Shown: positions 51,514-64,000, numbered from the stretch's first letter. The stretch: 64,000 nt of DNA from Haliotis asinina (GCF_037392515.1 NC_090285.1:5459501-5523500); one strand, 5' to 3'. The notes: a model not told the origin generated them from the letters alone. Translations and numbers: made by a program.

Positions 51514-51575
51514 GTGAACTTCTTTGTTGCAATTAATGCGACGTTTCGGTGTAGGTACAAATACCGTTGTCCTCC
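51514..51575 (-). mobile_element. Penelope-type tail fragment
   Basis: Read on the minus strand, 'ccgaaacgtcgcattaattg' followed by 'caacaaagaagttc' matches the end pattern of the other Penelope pieces. It abuts the 36-bp repeat. Confidence 0.65.
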
Positions 51576-51589
51576 GGTCAAAATATGTC

Positions 51590-51705
51590 AATAACATCAG
51601 TTGCACATACGGGAGAAGGTCTAATAATAACATCAGCTGCACATATGGGAGAAGGTCAAATAATAACATCTGTTGCACATACGGGAGGGGGTCAAATAAT
51701 AACAG
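51590..51705. repeat. 36-bp tandem repeat, about 3 units
   Basis: Three units of 'aataacatcagttgcacata' plus 'cgggagaaggtctaat' occur, followed by a partial fourth. Confidence 0.9.
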
Positions 51706-52717
51706 GAGGGTAAGACTGTAACGTGATCACGTTGAGAAAGCAAAACCTTTATGAAACCAAAAAAGCCGTTTTAGTATTCATTGTTGGGGTGACGGTACGT
51801 AATGAGTCTACGGTTATCCGATGGGATAAAATAGCCACGAACTCATCTGAATGTGGACGTGCATGTGTAGTGCTACTGGCATTTTCTTTTAGTGAACAAG
51901 TTACAAAAAACCTGTCCACATCCGTAAACAGCAAACGTGGCCTCGTACGACCTTATTCTATAAGTCCGTCAAATAGTGATGGCGAATAGTGATTCACCCA
52001 CCACTGACACAACGCTAGACAACTCCTGAAGAAGCATGGTATTATATTCCTTCACTATGTCGTCATGAGATGGGGGCCGCTGTTCCACTTATATCAGTAC
52101 AGGACTCATATATGGCTTCGGTTAATACTCCAGTTACATCAAATCCTGTTTAAATAAGAGTTACTCATAGGATCAAACAGTTTGTTCACACAAAGGTTAT
52201 GTTCATATTTGTTTCAGTAGAGACAGCTCGTCCACGGACAGAGATGGGTTCTTCTTTACAACCATGGCCACTGTTGGTTCGTGATTATAGTCAACAAAAC
52301 TCCATATGGTTAGCTTTATAGGGTTATTTTGAGAGGCACTGAGAAGTTGGTGTAGGAAGGAAGGATACCAACATATGGATAAACAACTGTGATACATAAG
52401 TAGTTCTTCGATATATTATTATTCCTATGTAACATACTTGTTTATAAACAAACCCATAAGTTCAACCAGAATATACAAGGTAATTCGAGTTCCTTTTGAC
52501 TGGCAAAACAGCTGAGCTTCAGTTTCTTGTTTCAGTTTGTTTGTTGTCGCGTATCACAGTTTCAGTGCTAATGTTCAACAACAAACACACCTTCCAGCGT
52601 GCCCCCGACCGTTGTGAGTGTACGATGAACTGCGTGTTTGAACTGTGAAACTGACACGGCCACTATCCACGCTCCCATCTATTGCTGACTGCACCACGAA
52701 GGTGTTCAGTACAAATG

Positions 52718-52811
52718 GGCACCTGTTCTGCGAGGGCGGCACATGCCAATTGTGATATGTCAATTCATCATTGTTTAAACTAAGTGTAAAGGTCTTCATT
52801 CAAGTTTCGAA
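52718..52811 (+). promoter_or_regulatory. Conserved 5' flank / likely 5'UTR of gene C
   Basis: 'gggcacctgttctg' at about 52727 and 'catcattgtttaaact' at about 52767 correspond to blocks at the same distance before the ATG of gene A. Conservation over both copies, while the surrounding DNA differs, suggests a retained promoter or leader. Confidence 0.5.
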
Positions 52812-55201
52812 ATGAAATTCGACGGTATTTTTGAGTATCTGGGGGATTTTGGAACTTACCAGAAGAGGATCTACTTTCTGCTTTGCATCCCTGCTGTCTT
52901 TACTGCATTGCAAATGATGGTCGCTGTCTTCACTCTCAACATTCCAAATCACAGGTATTTATTGAAGAGAGAGAGGTTAGAGAGACGTTCATTACCTCTC
53001 GTTGTATTTTTTCACAAAGGACATTTCGTAGGACTGTAAATATACTTGTATTGTGACTGTATGTTTCAACGTCATCAAGTGATCCTTATTCTGGAAAAGG
53101 TGCGCGTTCTCTCACATGGTATTTTAAAGATGATTATAGAGTGTGGTTTTTCGGAGATAACAATAATTTCAGGATGCACAGTGCTTTGTAAATATTCATA
53201 CAGACAGTATTATACAACAACAAAGCCCCACTCAAGAACCTTACTCTCCCATTCTGCCGCTAATCACTTTGTCTCAGTTATGAAGCCAATATTTTGTTAT
53301 AGACAACAACAATACAAAGTGAAAATTCAGTTTGATTTTGATTTTTTCAGTGACGACCTTTTTCTGTGCCTCAAGTTCAATTGTTTAACATGTCCTAAAA
53401 CATCAAGGGCGGTTGTGAGAATTTATATTCGTAAATCGAAATTACACAGTAGGGTTCAAAGTATATTAGTACGATTCAAGAAATTCTGCGAATTCAATAT
53501 TAATGCGTAAAATGAATACTGGTTTCGTGAAAACACCAACCGGTCGTGATCTCGCGGTTTCTCTATACAACGTGTTGATTGTATCTATACAACGTGTTGA
53601 TTGTATCTGTACCACGTGTTGATTGTATCTATACAACGTGTTGATTGTATCTGTACAACGTGTTGATTGTATCTATACCACGTGTTGATTGTATCTATAC
53701 CACGTGTTGATTGTATCTATACAACGTGTTGATTGTATCTGTACAACGTGTTGATTGTATCTGTACAACGTGTTGATTGTGCCGGAGCTGGATGCACATT
53801 CACATGAGTCTTGTTTAAAGACGATCCATGTCATTCGACATATTCACTCATATGTAACACGATATGGAAGGTAAAGGAAGATTATGTAGATGTGAGGGCC
53901 GGGTCCTGGGACAGCAAACATTAAGGACCATACAGCTTTTAATGTGCCCATGATAAACAGGGACATTTGAGACACGTCTGTGAGGTCAGTGATACCATGT
54001 GAACATGTGGCGTGAGTCTCAAAACGGATGTGAAAAATGTCTGAAACAGAGAGTGCATAAAGTAGTTGTGTTATGCATGTTGACACTGATGAACTCTACC
54101 TTTGCGTTAAAGTAAAAGGGACAATACAGAAATGCCTGCTCCACCATAAAGTGTGACTCCACCACGTATGATCAACTGAACACACGTTTAGAGCTTTGTC
54201 TATGGAAATATAACACACCTGCTTTATAAACTGTTTTATTACATAGCTTCCCTTGCAATGAGGTAGCGTAATGGTTAAATCTTCGCTCGTCACGCCGAAG
54301 ACTCAGGTTCTATTCCCAACGTTGGTACGATGTGTGAAGCCTATTTCTGGTATCCCCGTGTAGTTGGAACATTGCTAAAATATTCATTTGCACTAAACTA
54401 TAGTAACATCAGTCATTTTCAACTCAAGATTCATTAAAAACGTACAATTAGTGTTCTTGGCATTATCTTTGTCGTATTGCTGTTTTCAGTCTTTGCCCCC
54501 ACACATGGTGAACTTATTAGTCTGCTGATGTCCAGGAAATACAATCAACGCATTACCTAACAATTGTTGTAGATGCGCTCTCCCCGGTGTCAGCAACGAC
54601 ACATACGCTGTCCAAGGACCTGACCACGAGCTCCTCCTTAACGCCACCATACCCTGGAAGACGGAAAAAGGCGTCAGTGTCAGAGACTCCTGTCTCATCT
54701 ACAAGGACGATGCTTCAGGAGGTCAGAACAGAACGACCCAGGAATGCAGCGCCTGGGTTTACGACAACTCCGTCTTCAAGAACACCGTTATTACAGAGGT
54801 ACGTTAACCAAACAAGGAAATAATGTTAATTCGATTCCAACGATTCGCAACAAGCCGGTGAATCACTCTCAAGCAGTATTGAACCACGTTCCTGGTGGAG
54901 TTCTGGTAGCCCCCATTACAAACGCATGTAGAGGCAAAGGTATTTGTACACTTTGGTCATATATGTAAATGTCCCACATATGTCGGCAATAGAACACCTT
55001 GAACATTCACTGCGGTTTTGAACGTTGTAACATATTTTGAACCAGATTCCCACGGTGCTGTGAAATCTTTGAAGACAGAACATGGTCGACTGCACTTTAA
55101 GAGCTCTTACACGTGACAACAATGTTGTTGATGCTGGAATATTGCTTGAAACAAACGAAAGGTTGACTTCAGGAACGTTGACGCCATCATTCCTCTTACG
55201 G

Positions 55202-55243
<42 letters not shown>

Positions 55244-58200
55244 ACACTGTTATGTCTACCCCTTGAGATGGAACATATGACGGATGACAAGTTTCACTTG
55301 TCTCTTTTGTGTGTTAAATAAGTGACCAATGATTTTCCATACACATTCAGAACAGTGTTTCAACTTCGTCTTTATGTCGAAGTATGTTCGTTGTATTGCA
55401 AGCATTTTTCTCGCTGGTTACAAAATCACATTCAGCTGAATGCAGTGTGTCTCATTTGCAGCTGAACATGGTTTGCAACGATAAGGGCCTAAGGTCTCTT
55501 GCCAACAGCATTCTAATGGCGGGACTTCTCTGTGGATCTCTTGTTCTGGGCGTAATCTCTGACATGTAGGTAAAACATTCATGTAGAAACCGTATATCGA
55601 TGTAAGGTTTTCGCAGAGAAATAGTGAAATTGTTTCTGATAAAAGTCAGCCAAGTATTCTTTGGCACTAACGTTCTATACTCATTGACATATGTATACGT
55701 TAATAATGATGGTCCTTATTCTTCTTGTCACAGCGAAATTCCTATAAAGGCACATAATAACATATATTCCCTGTCCAGTACAATTACAGATTTCCGAAAA
55801 GAATAACTGGTTTCCCACTTTTCCTGCTAGCATTGGGCGGAAACCAACACTGATGGTAGCAATCCTCCTACACATCGGCACAGGAGTTGGAACAGCGTTT
55901 GCTCCGAACTATGTGGCTTTTGTCATTCTCAGATTTTTTAACGGCGCTTCCAATATTGGGCTCTTTATTCCGTCTTTTGTGATCGGTAAGTGAAGCCAGA
56001 TGAGTATATACGAAATCATACAGTAAACAACATGTGGATACAAACAGTTAAATTACATTGATACTAAACGATGTAAATAGACAGCCTTTTCAAGATCAGA
56101 AACAGAAACGACAAAACCCTTTCCACAACCAGCAATATTGAAGCTGTACAACACAATCTGAACGTGACAATCAGTGACAACATGAGATACAATGGCAGAG
56201 CATGTATTTGTGAATCAAAAAGTAATGATAAAAGATTTGGGGAAAACGTGAGGACACCCAACACCAAGCAACATATACGTGAAGAAACGACAAAAATGGG
56301 ATATCGGACATATTTTTGTCATTGATGTTGTTACGGTTAAACATTTGCCGTGACAAAAGGTGTAGGAACCAGCAAAATATAACTCTTACAAGGCTGAGTT
56401 TTTCATTATTTTTGTATTTAGCAAAAACAATGGCAAGATACAAAGGTACACAATAGAGGTTTCATGTACAACTGAGTCAAATCTAAAGTAATGGGTCTCA
56501 AATATAACGTCAGCTTACTGAAGTCTTGGTGTGAGAGTGAGAAACAGTTATGCAGAATGCAACACAACGAGAGGTCAAGCAGCGGTTATGAAGATCAAGC
56601 GCTGACGGAGAGCTGGCAGACATGTAGTCCAGTTAATCTGTTTATCCGCGTAGACAACACGGCAACTAGCCTTATATATATAGTCATTCATTCAAGAACT
56701 TTACAACACTTTTGCGACCATCGCCATCAACGTAGAATCTTCTCGGCCAGAATCCTGGCAGTCAAAAGTTAATCAAAACACAAAGTCAAGGGGAGGTAAC
56801 TCTAAAGCACTCTTTAAAGGCATGCAGCCAAAATATTAAAAGTACTGAACATTTATGATACGAAATGTGACCCATAATAATTATCACTCAAAACACTAAA
56901 CGTTGTGACCCAATAATAATTATCATTTAATTAACAATACACTCTCGTAACAATGTAAAATATGGACATTTCCACCTAATGCCTATCATAAAAAATATTG
57001 AGCGCTTCACTTAGGCCCTGAACAAAGAACTTCGTACTGTGCCTATACAACTAGAAAATTAACAATTAGCTGTCCATGATCACCAATTCCTAAAAGTCCC
57101 TCTAATACTGGTGTGTTGTTTGCGTTCAAAAAAAAGTTTAAATACTTTCTTTCGTATTCAGTCGCCTATCTACTTATATTTTTTAATCTCCCCTGAAGAA
57201 AAAGTATTATCAAGCTGACATAACCAAGAAATATTCCTTATTTACATGACTAGACTTAGCAAATGTTTCTGATGGGTGCCACCATTGCGGCAGGATACGC
57301 TCACCTTTCCGCGAACACCTTCCCACTCATCCCTATTTCATAGTGATTTATGAACACATGCTCTGTCATCGTATCGCATGGTGACATTGTCTGGTTCAGA
57401 CCCAGTTTGTTTACAAAGAACGTATTACAGCTGTGATATTGCAGACACAAATACATGTATCTGCCCATGATATCGTCACAATTATACAATCGACTCTACT
57501 CAGATTGACTCGACAGAAAGGTTTTTCGCTTCTATTGCCATGGAAGCAAGAAGACAAAGTCATCAATAACGATGCAAGATGTATGTATGGTATGGTATGA
57601 TGTATCTAAATTGCTAACAGCTGAAGAAATGATGTAAATCCAGCGTGTATCCACACAGGTAGCAAGAGTAATATGAGTAATCGTGGTCCCTAGTATGGTG
57701 ATCTACCTTCAGTGGTCCCTAGTATGGTGATCTACCTTCAGTGGTCCCTAGTATGGTGATCTACCTTCAGTGGTCCCTAGTATGGTGATCTACCTTCAGT
57801 GGTCCCTAGTATGCTGATCTACCTTCAGTGGTCCCTAGTATGGTGATCTACCTTCAGTGGTCCCTAGTATGGTGATCTACCTTCAGTGGTCCCTAGTATG
57901 GTGATCTACCTTCAGTGGTCCCTAGTATGGTGATTTACCTTCAGTTGTCTCTAGTATGGTGATCTACCTTCAGTGGTCCCTAGTATGGTGATCTACCTTC
58001 AGTGGTCCCTAGTATGGTGATTTACCTTCAGTTGTCTCTAGTATGGTGCTTCGGACGGACGGACCTCGTTTCTATATCCCGCGCAAGTTTGTTGTTGCGG
58101 GGGGAAATAAATTGTACAAACATTAGTAGGAATCCAACCATGCGTTTATGTGCTACATATGATCAAATCTCTCAATTTATACAGTAATGGAACTCGTAGG

Positions 58201-61200
58201 ACCTGCCAAACGAACTTTAGGCGGTATGGTCATCCAGACGTTTTGGGCCGTGGGACTCTTCATTGTTGGAGGTCTGGCGTACTTCATCCGTGACTGGCAT
58301 CATCTCCAACTCGCCATCTCCGTCCCAGCCGTGATACTGCTCGGCTTGTACTGGTGGGTGCAATCTTAACTGGATCTATGGATGTCTTTCTATTTCAGCA
58401 TCCTGTTAAACACTAGTATAAATCCGATCGAAAAAATTATCCAAGACAGCACTAGAAACTAACCAAACGTTTGTTAAACTGGTATGCTATCGTACCCCAG
58501 CCCCATTGTATTGTTTTCAGTCCCCTGTAAATATTTCTACTCACAGGTTAGTCCCCGAGTCGCCAAGATGGCTGCTGTCACGTGGTCGTGAGCAGGAAGC
58601 AGAAGCAATCCTCAGGAAGGCGGCAGATGTGAACGGCGTGACTCTTCCACAGAAGCTGTTTGACAAGGACACTTTGGATGACGGTCCCAAGGCCAAGATC
58701 ACAGAGATGTTCACCTCCCCAGTGCTCCTCGTCAGGACTCTCATCATCTTCTTCAACTGGTCAGTAGAACTGCCATAGTCATCAGCATACGTCACCATGT
58801 GTATTAAACAGGAAACGTGTTTACAAATGAACTCATAATGAACAGGGCGACCGAACAAGTGTTTGCAACTGCATATTTCTTTAGTTCATGCTTGATGCAA
58901 ATATTTTCTCTGAAGGGTTTAGCCAAAACTGTTTAGGAGTCTATATGATATAACAATATGACACAGTAAGTGCAGCAAACAATTCATTTCAGTTAAGAAA
59001 TCCAGAAAATTATCCTTCTACCTGCTTCTATTCCTATCTGTGAATAGCTGGTCGAGTATTATCCAATTATTATCATTTTAATAAGCCTTAGATGTTAACA
59101 ACTTTCCAACTTCAACACAGGTTTGTTGTCAGTATGGTTTTCTACGGTCTTGGGCTGAACGTTGGAAATCTCGGTGGTGACATCCACCTGAACTTCGCCA
59201 TCGCCAACATCGTGGAGGCAGCATCCTACGTTATGTGTCTGTTTCTGCTGGCCCGACTGGGCCGGAAGTTCCTACACTGTGGCAGTATGTTGGTGGGAGG
59301 GATTGCGTGTATTGCGACCATTTTCCCAGTTTTGTATGGAGGCCAAGGTGTGTTGCTAAGAGGCCAGGTTTGTTAAAAAATATTAGAACTTGGTGTAAAG
59401 AATTTTCACTGTCAATACTGATAAACTAATACGTGGAAAATATAATGGTTCAGTCTTCATTAGAGACTGCAGCACAGACAGTAGTATGGAGTTGCTTCCT
59501 CTTGGCACGACAGAAACCGTGATTGAACTAAAGTACTTCCTGTACATATACATGCGTTTCCTTTACAGAGCTGGAATGGGTGACAATTACTCTGTCGATG
59601 ATTGGCAAGTTTGGAGCATCAGCTGCTTTCGCCATTATTTACATATTTGCTGCGGAACTGTTCCCTACTGTTGTGAGGAACTCGGGCATGGGCGGCAGCT
59701 CCTTCTCGGCCCGTATTGGAGGAATCCTGTCCCCGTACATTGCTGATCTGGTGAGTCTGGGAGTAAGATGGTAAAATAGTAGTAGTCAGGCCTATTGTGT
59801 CGAAAGAGAAAGTTACGGGTCATAGGTGGTCAGAAAATGTTCTGCTTTGAAAAATGATTGCCAGAGATGAAATGGAGTGCCAACTGTTCAGGTGGAACGG
59901 TCGGGTCTGACACGGCTTTCTCTATGTTTATGGGAATGTCTTCCACACTGTGATGAACCTGGTCAAACCGGTGGAACACAGCACGAGGTAATCAGTATGT
60001 AAATGTCACTGGCAGACATTGGAATTTGCAAACCTGGGAACGACATCAACTTGCACCACATTTCAACACAATATCCTCATTTCCTAGCCAACCAGTAGTC
60101 GATGGCATTGTCGAGTGTAAATCGGCAACTGGCGATGTTTTTGACTGCTAGAAAGCCCCTGCATGTTGTCCAAGGAAGATTAGTAGTCCTAAAACATGCT
60201 GAAGTCCACCGCCTTTACGCTTTCCGGACCTTACGTAACTGACTGGCAGCAAAATACAACCAAAAAGCAATGACCAGCCATGGCGTGACCCTCCCTCTAT
60301 GGAAAATGTCAAATGCCATTCTCTAATTTAGCTGACCTGGGCCAGATTACTACAGGAGATGCGATCTATAGTCTCCTAAATTGTCACTGGGCGGATGATT
60401 CCGACAAGGCCATGACTATTTGACCAAACATGGGGAATATCAAGTTATTGATCTAGTCATCTAAAACCTCCATTTGTAGATCAGACACTCATATTGCATT
60501 TCATGGTTGTTTGTGCCTTCACAATATACAGCCAATAAATCCTGATGATTGACCTGTTACACCTAGTTTCATTTTACATCATGTACAATCATAACCCACA
60601 TGGCACTTTGGTTATCACCTGTATCTTTTGAAAATAGTTCATGGTATAGCTCAACGGAGTTGAATATACAGTTTTTCTGTGAAGGTTCTCCAAACAACAT
60701 CCTTTGTGATTTGTAGGGCACAATAGTTGGTGGTGACTTCGGTAACGCACTACCACTTCTGGTATTTGGTGCAGTGACAGTGGCGGCGGGGATACTCGCA
60801 CTGTGGCTGCCCGAAACACTGAATCGAAAACTGCCGGAAACTATCGAAGATGCAAAAGTTTTTGGAAAGTAAGTTTCATTGCCTCTTAAAGATTATATAA
60901 CGATACCGAAGATCAGAACATGCTTACACGGCACGGTGGTCCAGTTATGTTTAATTCAATATTATGTCTTTTAAGAAAGTAGAGACACTTTTCACCATTT
61001 TGCCTCGGACCAGCTATGACGGCGATCCAGTTGAACGCCGACAGAGAAATTAGCGATAACGGCGACGGAGAAATTGGCGATAACGGCGACAAATTTGGCT
61101 GTAAATGCGACGATAATTTTGGCTGTGACGGCGACACATATAGTTTGTTTGTTTTTGGGTTTTTTTAAATGTAAATGATAACTAAAATTTGTTTATGCAT

Positions 61201-62381
61201 ATGATGGATGTAGTAGCGTTACTGGTTTATTCTTGAGATTTGAAACACAACAGAAATTAAGACTTCTTTCTTTCAGATTATTTTTAGTGATGTCACAAAC
61301 ATGCATTGTCTTCTATACACAAATATACGATATAAACAATAAACACGTCCTATTTTGTACACTTCACTCGACTGGATCGTGGATCTGTGCGCATGTTGTC
61401 AGAAGAGACCTCAGACTGAAATCGCCATCTCGGTATGTGTCTGTGTCTTCAGTCACAAGTGCCAACCTTGAATATAACGATAAAATGTTTTATAAGTTAA
61501 ATACAAACTGTATAAATCATTTAACTTTCCGTATAGATAATTCGTTTTCCATCAATTGCAATAAAAGATAAGAAGACGTCATTACCTTCAACATGATGAT
61601 TTGTGCGAACGGTCACCTTGAAGACTGACCACGACCTTGGAGTGAACATGTCATGTTGGATCAACGGGCGGTCAATGTAATCTGCAAACTTCTTAAGTTT
61701 GGTGTTGCCTTCAGCTTTGTCGCACGGTTGAAAATACGTCTGTGGCGGGAAGGAATGGCATGACCTTCCTGATAAAGATAAGGATACTCCCATGTCTCCT
61801 TTAGGCAATCTGGGAAGAGGGAATACGCATGTATGTGTAGTTCTAATCATTTAAATATAGGTGTGAGCTGTAGGGTTAATGTGATCTTTAGTCTTTAATC
61901 AATCACAGCTTTTTCAATATGCATAGCTGCAAAACTAGGAGCTGGCGTTTCGTCCACATAGCTTGGGTGAGGTGGAACAAACAGCCACGGATGCGGACCT
62001 GCTCATCAAGCACAGCACGACATGTAGATGTTAAAAAGCCATTTTAACCGTGATAATATCAGGATCATTTAGATATTTATTGGCAGTATATCTTTATTAA
62101 GTTCATATCTAAAATATACTGTCGTTGTAGTGACCGTCGCCGTTATAGCTGATATCCCATTAGGCTCAATACTGCATGAATTGAGATTTTGAGTTGAGTT
62201 GCATCACTGATGGTAATGTCTGAGCAGAGACAATGTCGATAAACAATTCAAGCTTCCCAATGAACATTGATATTTGGTCCTTTTTTTCAGGAGCAGTAAC
62301 AAATCATATGAGCTTGATCACTCAGTCGAGAAGTCGCCCACTGAAAAGGAGTATGACAATCCAGCATTTGACAAGTGCTGA
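52812..62381 (+). CDS. SLC22-family transporter, gene C (10 exons, 553 aa)
   Basis: Coding exons: 52812-52954, 54573-54798, 55462-55565, 55831-55985, 58185-58353, 58547-58759, 59121-59347, 59579-59760, 60717-60868, 62291-62381. All introns are GT-AG with phases equal to A and B, and the total length equals gene A. By eye about 46 residues differ from A, mostly in exons 1, 4, 5, 7 and 10. Exons 8 and 9 encode identical protein. SLC22 motifs include [32 protein letters not shown], Arg461 in ARIGG, and [16 protein letters not shown]. The Asp of the second loop motif is Ala here (LLARLGRK, residue 381). The tail ends YDNPAFDKC. The frame and splice sites look functional. Confidence 0.93.
53564..53780. 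repeat. 22-bp minisatellite, about 10 units, in intron 1 of gene C
   Basis: The unit 'acaacgtgttgattgtatct' plus 'at' repeats with alternation of 'ctat/ctgt' and 'acaac/accac'. Confidence 0.95.
54258..54398 (+). mobile_element. tRNA-headed SINE, family 2, in intron 1 of gene C
   Basis: 'gaggtagcgtaatggttaaa' is followed by 'cgctcgtcacgccgaagact', 'aggttctattcccaac' (B-box-like) and 'ggtacgatgtgtgaagccta'. A diverged body and tail follow to about 54398. Confidence 0.75.
55205..55242. repeat. Poly-T run of 38
   Basis: An unbroken run of T lies in intron 2 of gene C, 220 bases before exon 3. It could be the A-tail of a minus-strand retroposon, but I recognise no body next to it. The exact length may be a sequencing estimate. 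Confidence 0.85.
57684..58049. repeat. 29-bp minisatellite, about 12.6 units, in intron 4 of gene C
   Basis: The unit 'ggtccctagtatggtgatct' plus 'accttcagt' repeats. A variant pair ('gatttaccttcagttgtct') occurs twice, which points to duplication of a multi-unit block. The array ends 135 bases before exon 5. Confidence 0.96.
61010..61135. repeat. Diverged ggcgataacggcgac repeats in intron 9 of gene C
   Basis: Words such as 'gcgataacggcgac' and 'aaattggcgataacgg' recur five or six times. A complementary motif ('gtcgccgttatagctga') lies near 62135-62155, so these may be the sub-terminal repeats of an old inverted-repeat element spanning about 61005-62165. Confidence 0.45.
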
Positions 62382-62571
62382 AGAGAACATACTGCAACTA
62401 ATATATACTGCTCGTATCAAATATTGGTGTCGGATATATTCATCATGTACTCACATACATGTATTTAGCCACGTTTACAATGTATGAATTCGCATGCATA
62501 CATTTCTTTCGTAAATCCAGCAAGTGTAGACTTATGGTCTCGTAGTAATCCATGTCATGGATGTACTGGGT

Positions 62572-63046
62572 TAACACACCGACATTCTCTTCCCACAGTG
62601 GTTACTTGTCATATCTTCCTACGTAACCTCTGTTCTAATACGACCCTTTCATGGTGCGAGTGTTCAAGACTCGTGATTGGAGGCAATCAGATTTAGTAGT
62701 GCAATCAGCGACCTTGTTTCAAAAGTGATCGTTCGCAAGATCTCGGTAATTTCCGGATGCATCGTGAAAAATACAACTTCTTCCCGAGCGCGATACTCAA
62801 AATGTTTCTTCTAGACAGTACTCAGTTATGTCATATTTGTTTCTCCACGTTGCTCCCATTTGTCAAGTTGAATCTAGGTCGATGTAACACGTGTTCTGAT
62901 TGGACAGATAAAAAAGGGCGATAAATCTACTGCCATTTTTTGCCGCTAGGGGATTTTATGAGAACCGCGAAATATCCCGTATTAGAACAGAGGTTCGTAG
63001 GAAGATATGACAAGTAGCCTCTGTGGGAAGAGAATGACACACCGAA
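62572..63046. mobile_element. Foldback MITE-like element, about 74-bp inverted arms
   Basis: The left arm (62572-62646, including 'cattctcttcccaca' and 'tcatatcttcctacg') is the near-exact complement of 62972-63046. The 325-base centre has no coding potential. It begins 190 bases after the stop codon of gene C, so it may lie in its 3'UTR or just beyond. Confidence 0.85.
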
Positions 63047-64000
63047 GGAATAACCATAAACATAAGCTGCTCTGAATTCAGTGTCTGTGTGTTTGTGTAT
63101 AAAGGTGATTTGAGGTGGCAAGCAAGCAGCATCGCATAGCACCTTATGACGTCTGTCAGTCTAGACAAAAATTGGTAGGGACAAATGGACTGCAGAAGTG
63201 TCTGACAGCTAATGAAGTAATTAGTGCAATATTCAATTCTACTTTACTGATTTTGAAAAATAATCAGAAAGATTGAAACCTGAGTTTTCGGTTAGGAAAA
63301 TATGTTGCACAATAATGACATCAAATACAATCGCCTTGAGCATGCACTAGTTCAATGGATATGTGCACTGTATAAATATCCTAATAAAATATAAATAATA
63401 ACATCAAGAAGGCTACTAACTAGAAACCTAGATGACTGACGGGCTACTTGGTCTGATAATGTCTTCTGCTGCATTGTTGGCCAAATGCTGTGGCATGGTG
63501 TAAATGACGACGAACCAGAAAACAGAGAAAAAGAATTCAAATATTGTCAGTGCAGATGTAAACGATACTGTAAAGGGGCAGTCATTCATTGCGTGGTCAA
63601 TGCTCTAAGTGTATTATATTGTACAATACTGGCTAGAGGTGTGTTATACTTCAGGTTATATTAAAACAGCCTTCTGGGACATTGTATTGTTGGTTATTGT
63701 TTTTACAAGTTCCTTAACAAGTTTTTCTTGCATTTTAAATATGTGGTAAACAGTTGTTGAAAATCAGTCCACGTTGTTGTTTAAAATTCTGCAAGTTTCA
63801 TCCTCCTTGCCTGTTGACTGGAGCTGTGATTATCAGACTATTAATAGTAAGCCTGCTACATTGGAGGATTATGTATTGGTTCCGTAAGCTTCCAGGCAGT
63901 TTAAGTCTGTGGAGAAGCGGGACGGCTATTATTTAAGTACCGCTTGCTCGGGAAAATTAAACTTTGTTTGGTAAGTCATATCTGATAGTTTGAGGCAGGT
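63047..64000. other. Downstream flank without a recognisable gene
   Basis: AT-rich sequence with no exon or repeat that I can support. Confidence 0.5.

Larger units (their letters stand above)
46739..52811. other. Intergenic stretch between genes B and C
   Basis: The first several hundred bases are AT-rich and probably include the 3'UTR of gene B. The stretch also has a SINE (47788), a 24-bp array (48581), a Penelope-type tail (51514), a 36-bp repeat (51590) and the conserved flank before gene C. 49625-49700 contains 'ggggactcgaacatgagcca' (minus strand B-box-like), perhaps another tRNA-derived retroposon head. No further gene is supported. Confidence 0.55.

Noticed and set aside
53046-53510. 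154-codon ORF in intron 1 of gene C
   Set aside because: AT-rich, with no recognisable domain, and it lies within an intron; counterparts are absent in A and B.
55082-55321. ORFs crossing the poly-T run (poly-Phe or poly-Lys proteins)
   Set aside because: They exist only because of the homopolymer.
55561-55574. Alternative donor 'gtaaaac' after exon 3 of gene C
   Set aside because: Using it would add an in-frame stop; the donor at 55566 keeps the phase shared with A and B.
56490-56830. A retroelement terminal repeat in intron 4 of gene C
   Set aside because: 'gggaggtaactctaaag' recalls mollusc repeats, but no second copy, border or coding part is visible in the window.
57684-58049. Regular repeats as a CRISPR array
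   Set aside because: Units are contiguous with no unique spacers, and the setting is an animal intron; the same holds for the other arrays here.

Overview
The window reads as animal nuclear DNA, most likely from a marine gastropod close to abalone (Haliotis). Two things support this: compact GT-AG exons of an animal solute carrier, and many copies of short retroposons ending in the tail 'taaaactaaactcactcac', which I recall as very common in abalone sequence. The species call is an inference from memory, not a search. No prokaryotic, organellar or viral gene set is visible.

The main content is a tandem array of three same-strand genes of the SLC22 family (organic cation/anion/carnitine transporters, major facilitator superfamily). 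Gene A lies at 9724-25408 (553 aa), gene B at 33388-46738 (554 aa) and gene C at 52812-62381 (553 aa). Each has ten coding exons with the same intron positions and phases, and all 30 exons join into open frames with GT-AG borders. A and C are close paralogues, about 46 differences by eye, and B is more distant. A fourth first exon with a good donor (4651-4796) lies 5 kb upstream of A with no exons 2-10 of its own: either an alternative first exon of A or the relic of a fourth gene. All three proteins have Arg at the TM11 site where cation transporters carry Asp and anion/zwitterion transporters carry Arg, so anionic or zwitterionic substrates are more likely than simple cations.

By region: 1-4650 is a flank with tandem repeats, a SINE and a head-to-head pair of Penelope-type tails. 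4651-9723 holds the orphan exon, a Penelope fragment and two strong hairpins. Gene A's first intron holds a MITE, a decayed Tc1 element and a G-rich run, and its third intron holds about 1.5 kb of a 20-bp minisatellite. 25409-33387 holds a 1.15-kb inverted-repeat DNA element with a 75-bp array inside, a 1-kb 40-bp array open in all three forward frames, and a 23-bp array ending 300 bp before gene B. Gene B's first intron carries a complete-looking foldback Penelope element: 380-bp inverted arms around a GIY-YIG endonuclease ORF, flanked by a 12-bp target duplication. 46739-52811 is gene-poor. Gene C has shorter introns, and a foldback element follows it.

The genes are probably independent copies with overlapping transport roles, shaped by tandem duplication and gene conversion between A and C. 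The most unusual items are the foldback GIY-YIG element, the orphan first exon, the A/C mosaic and the hairpin at 8093-8158.
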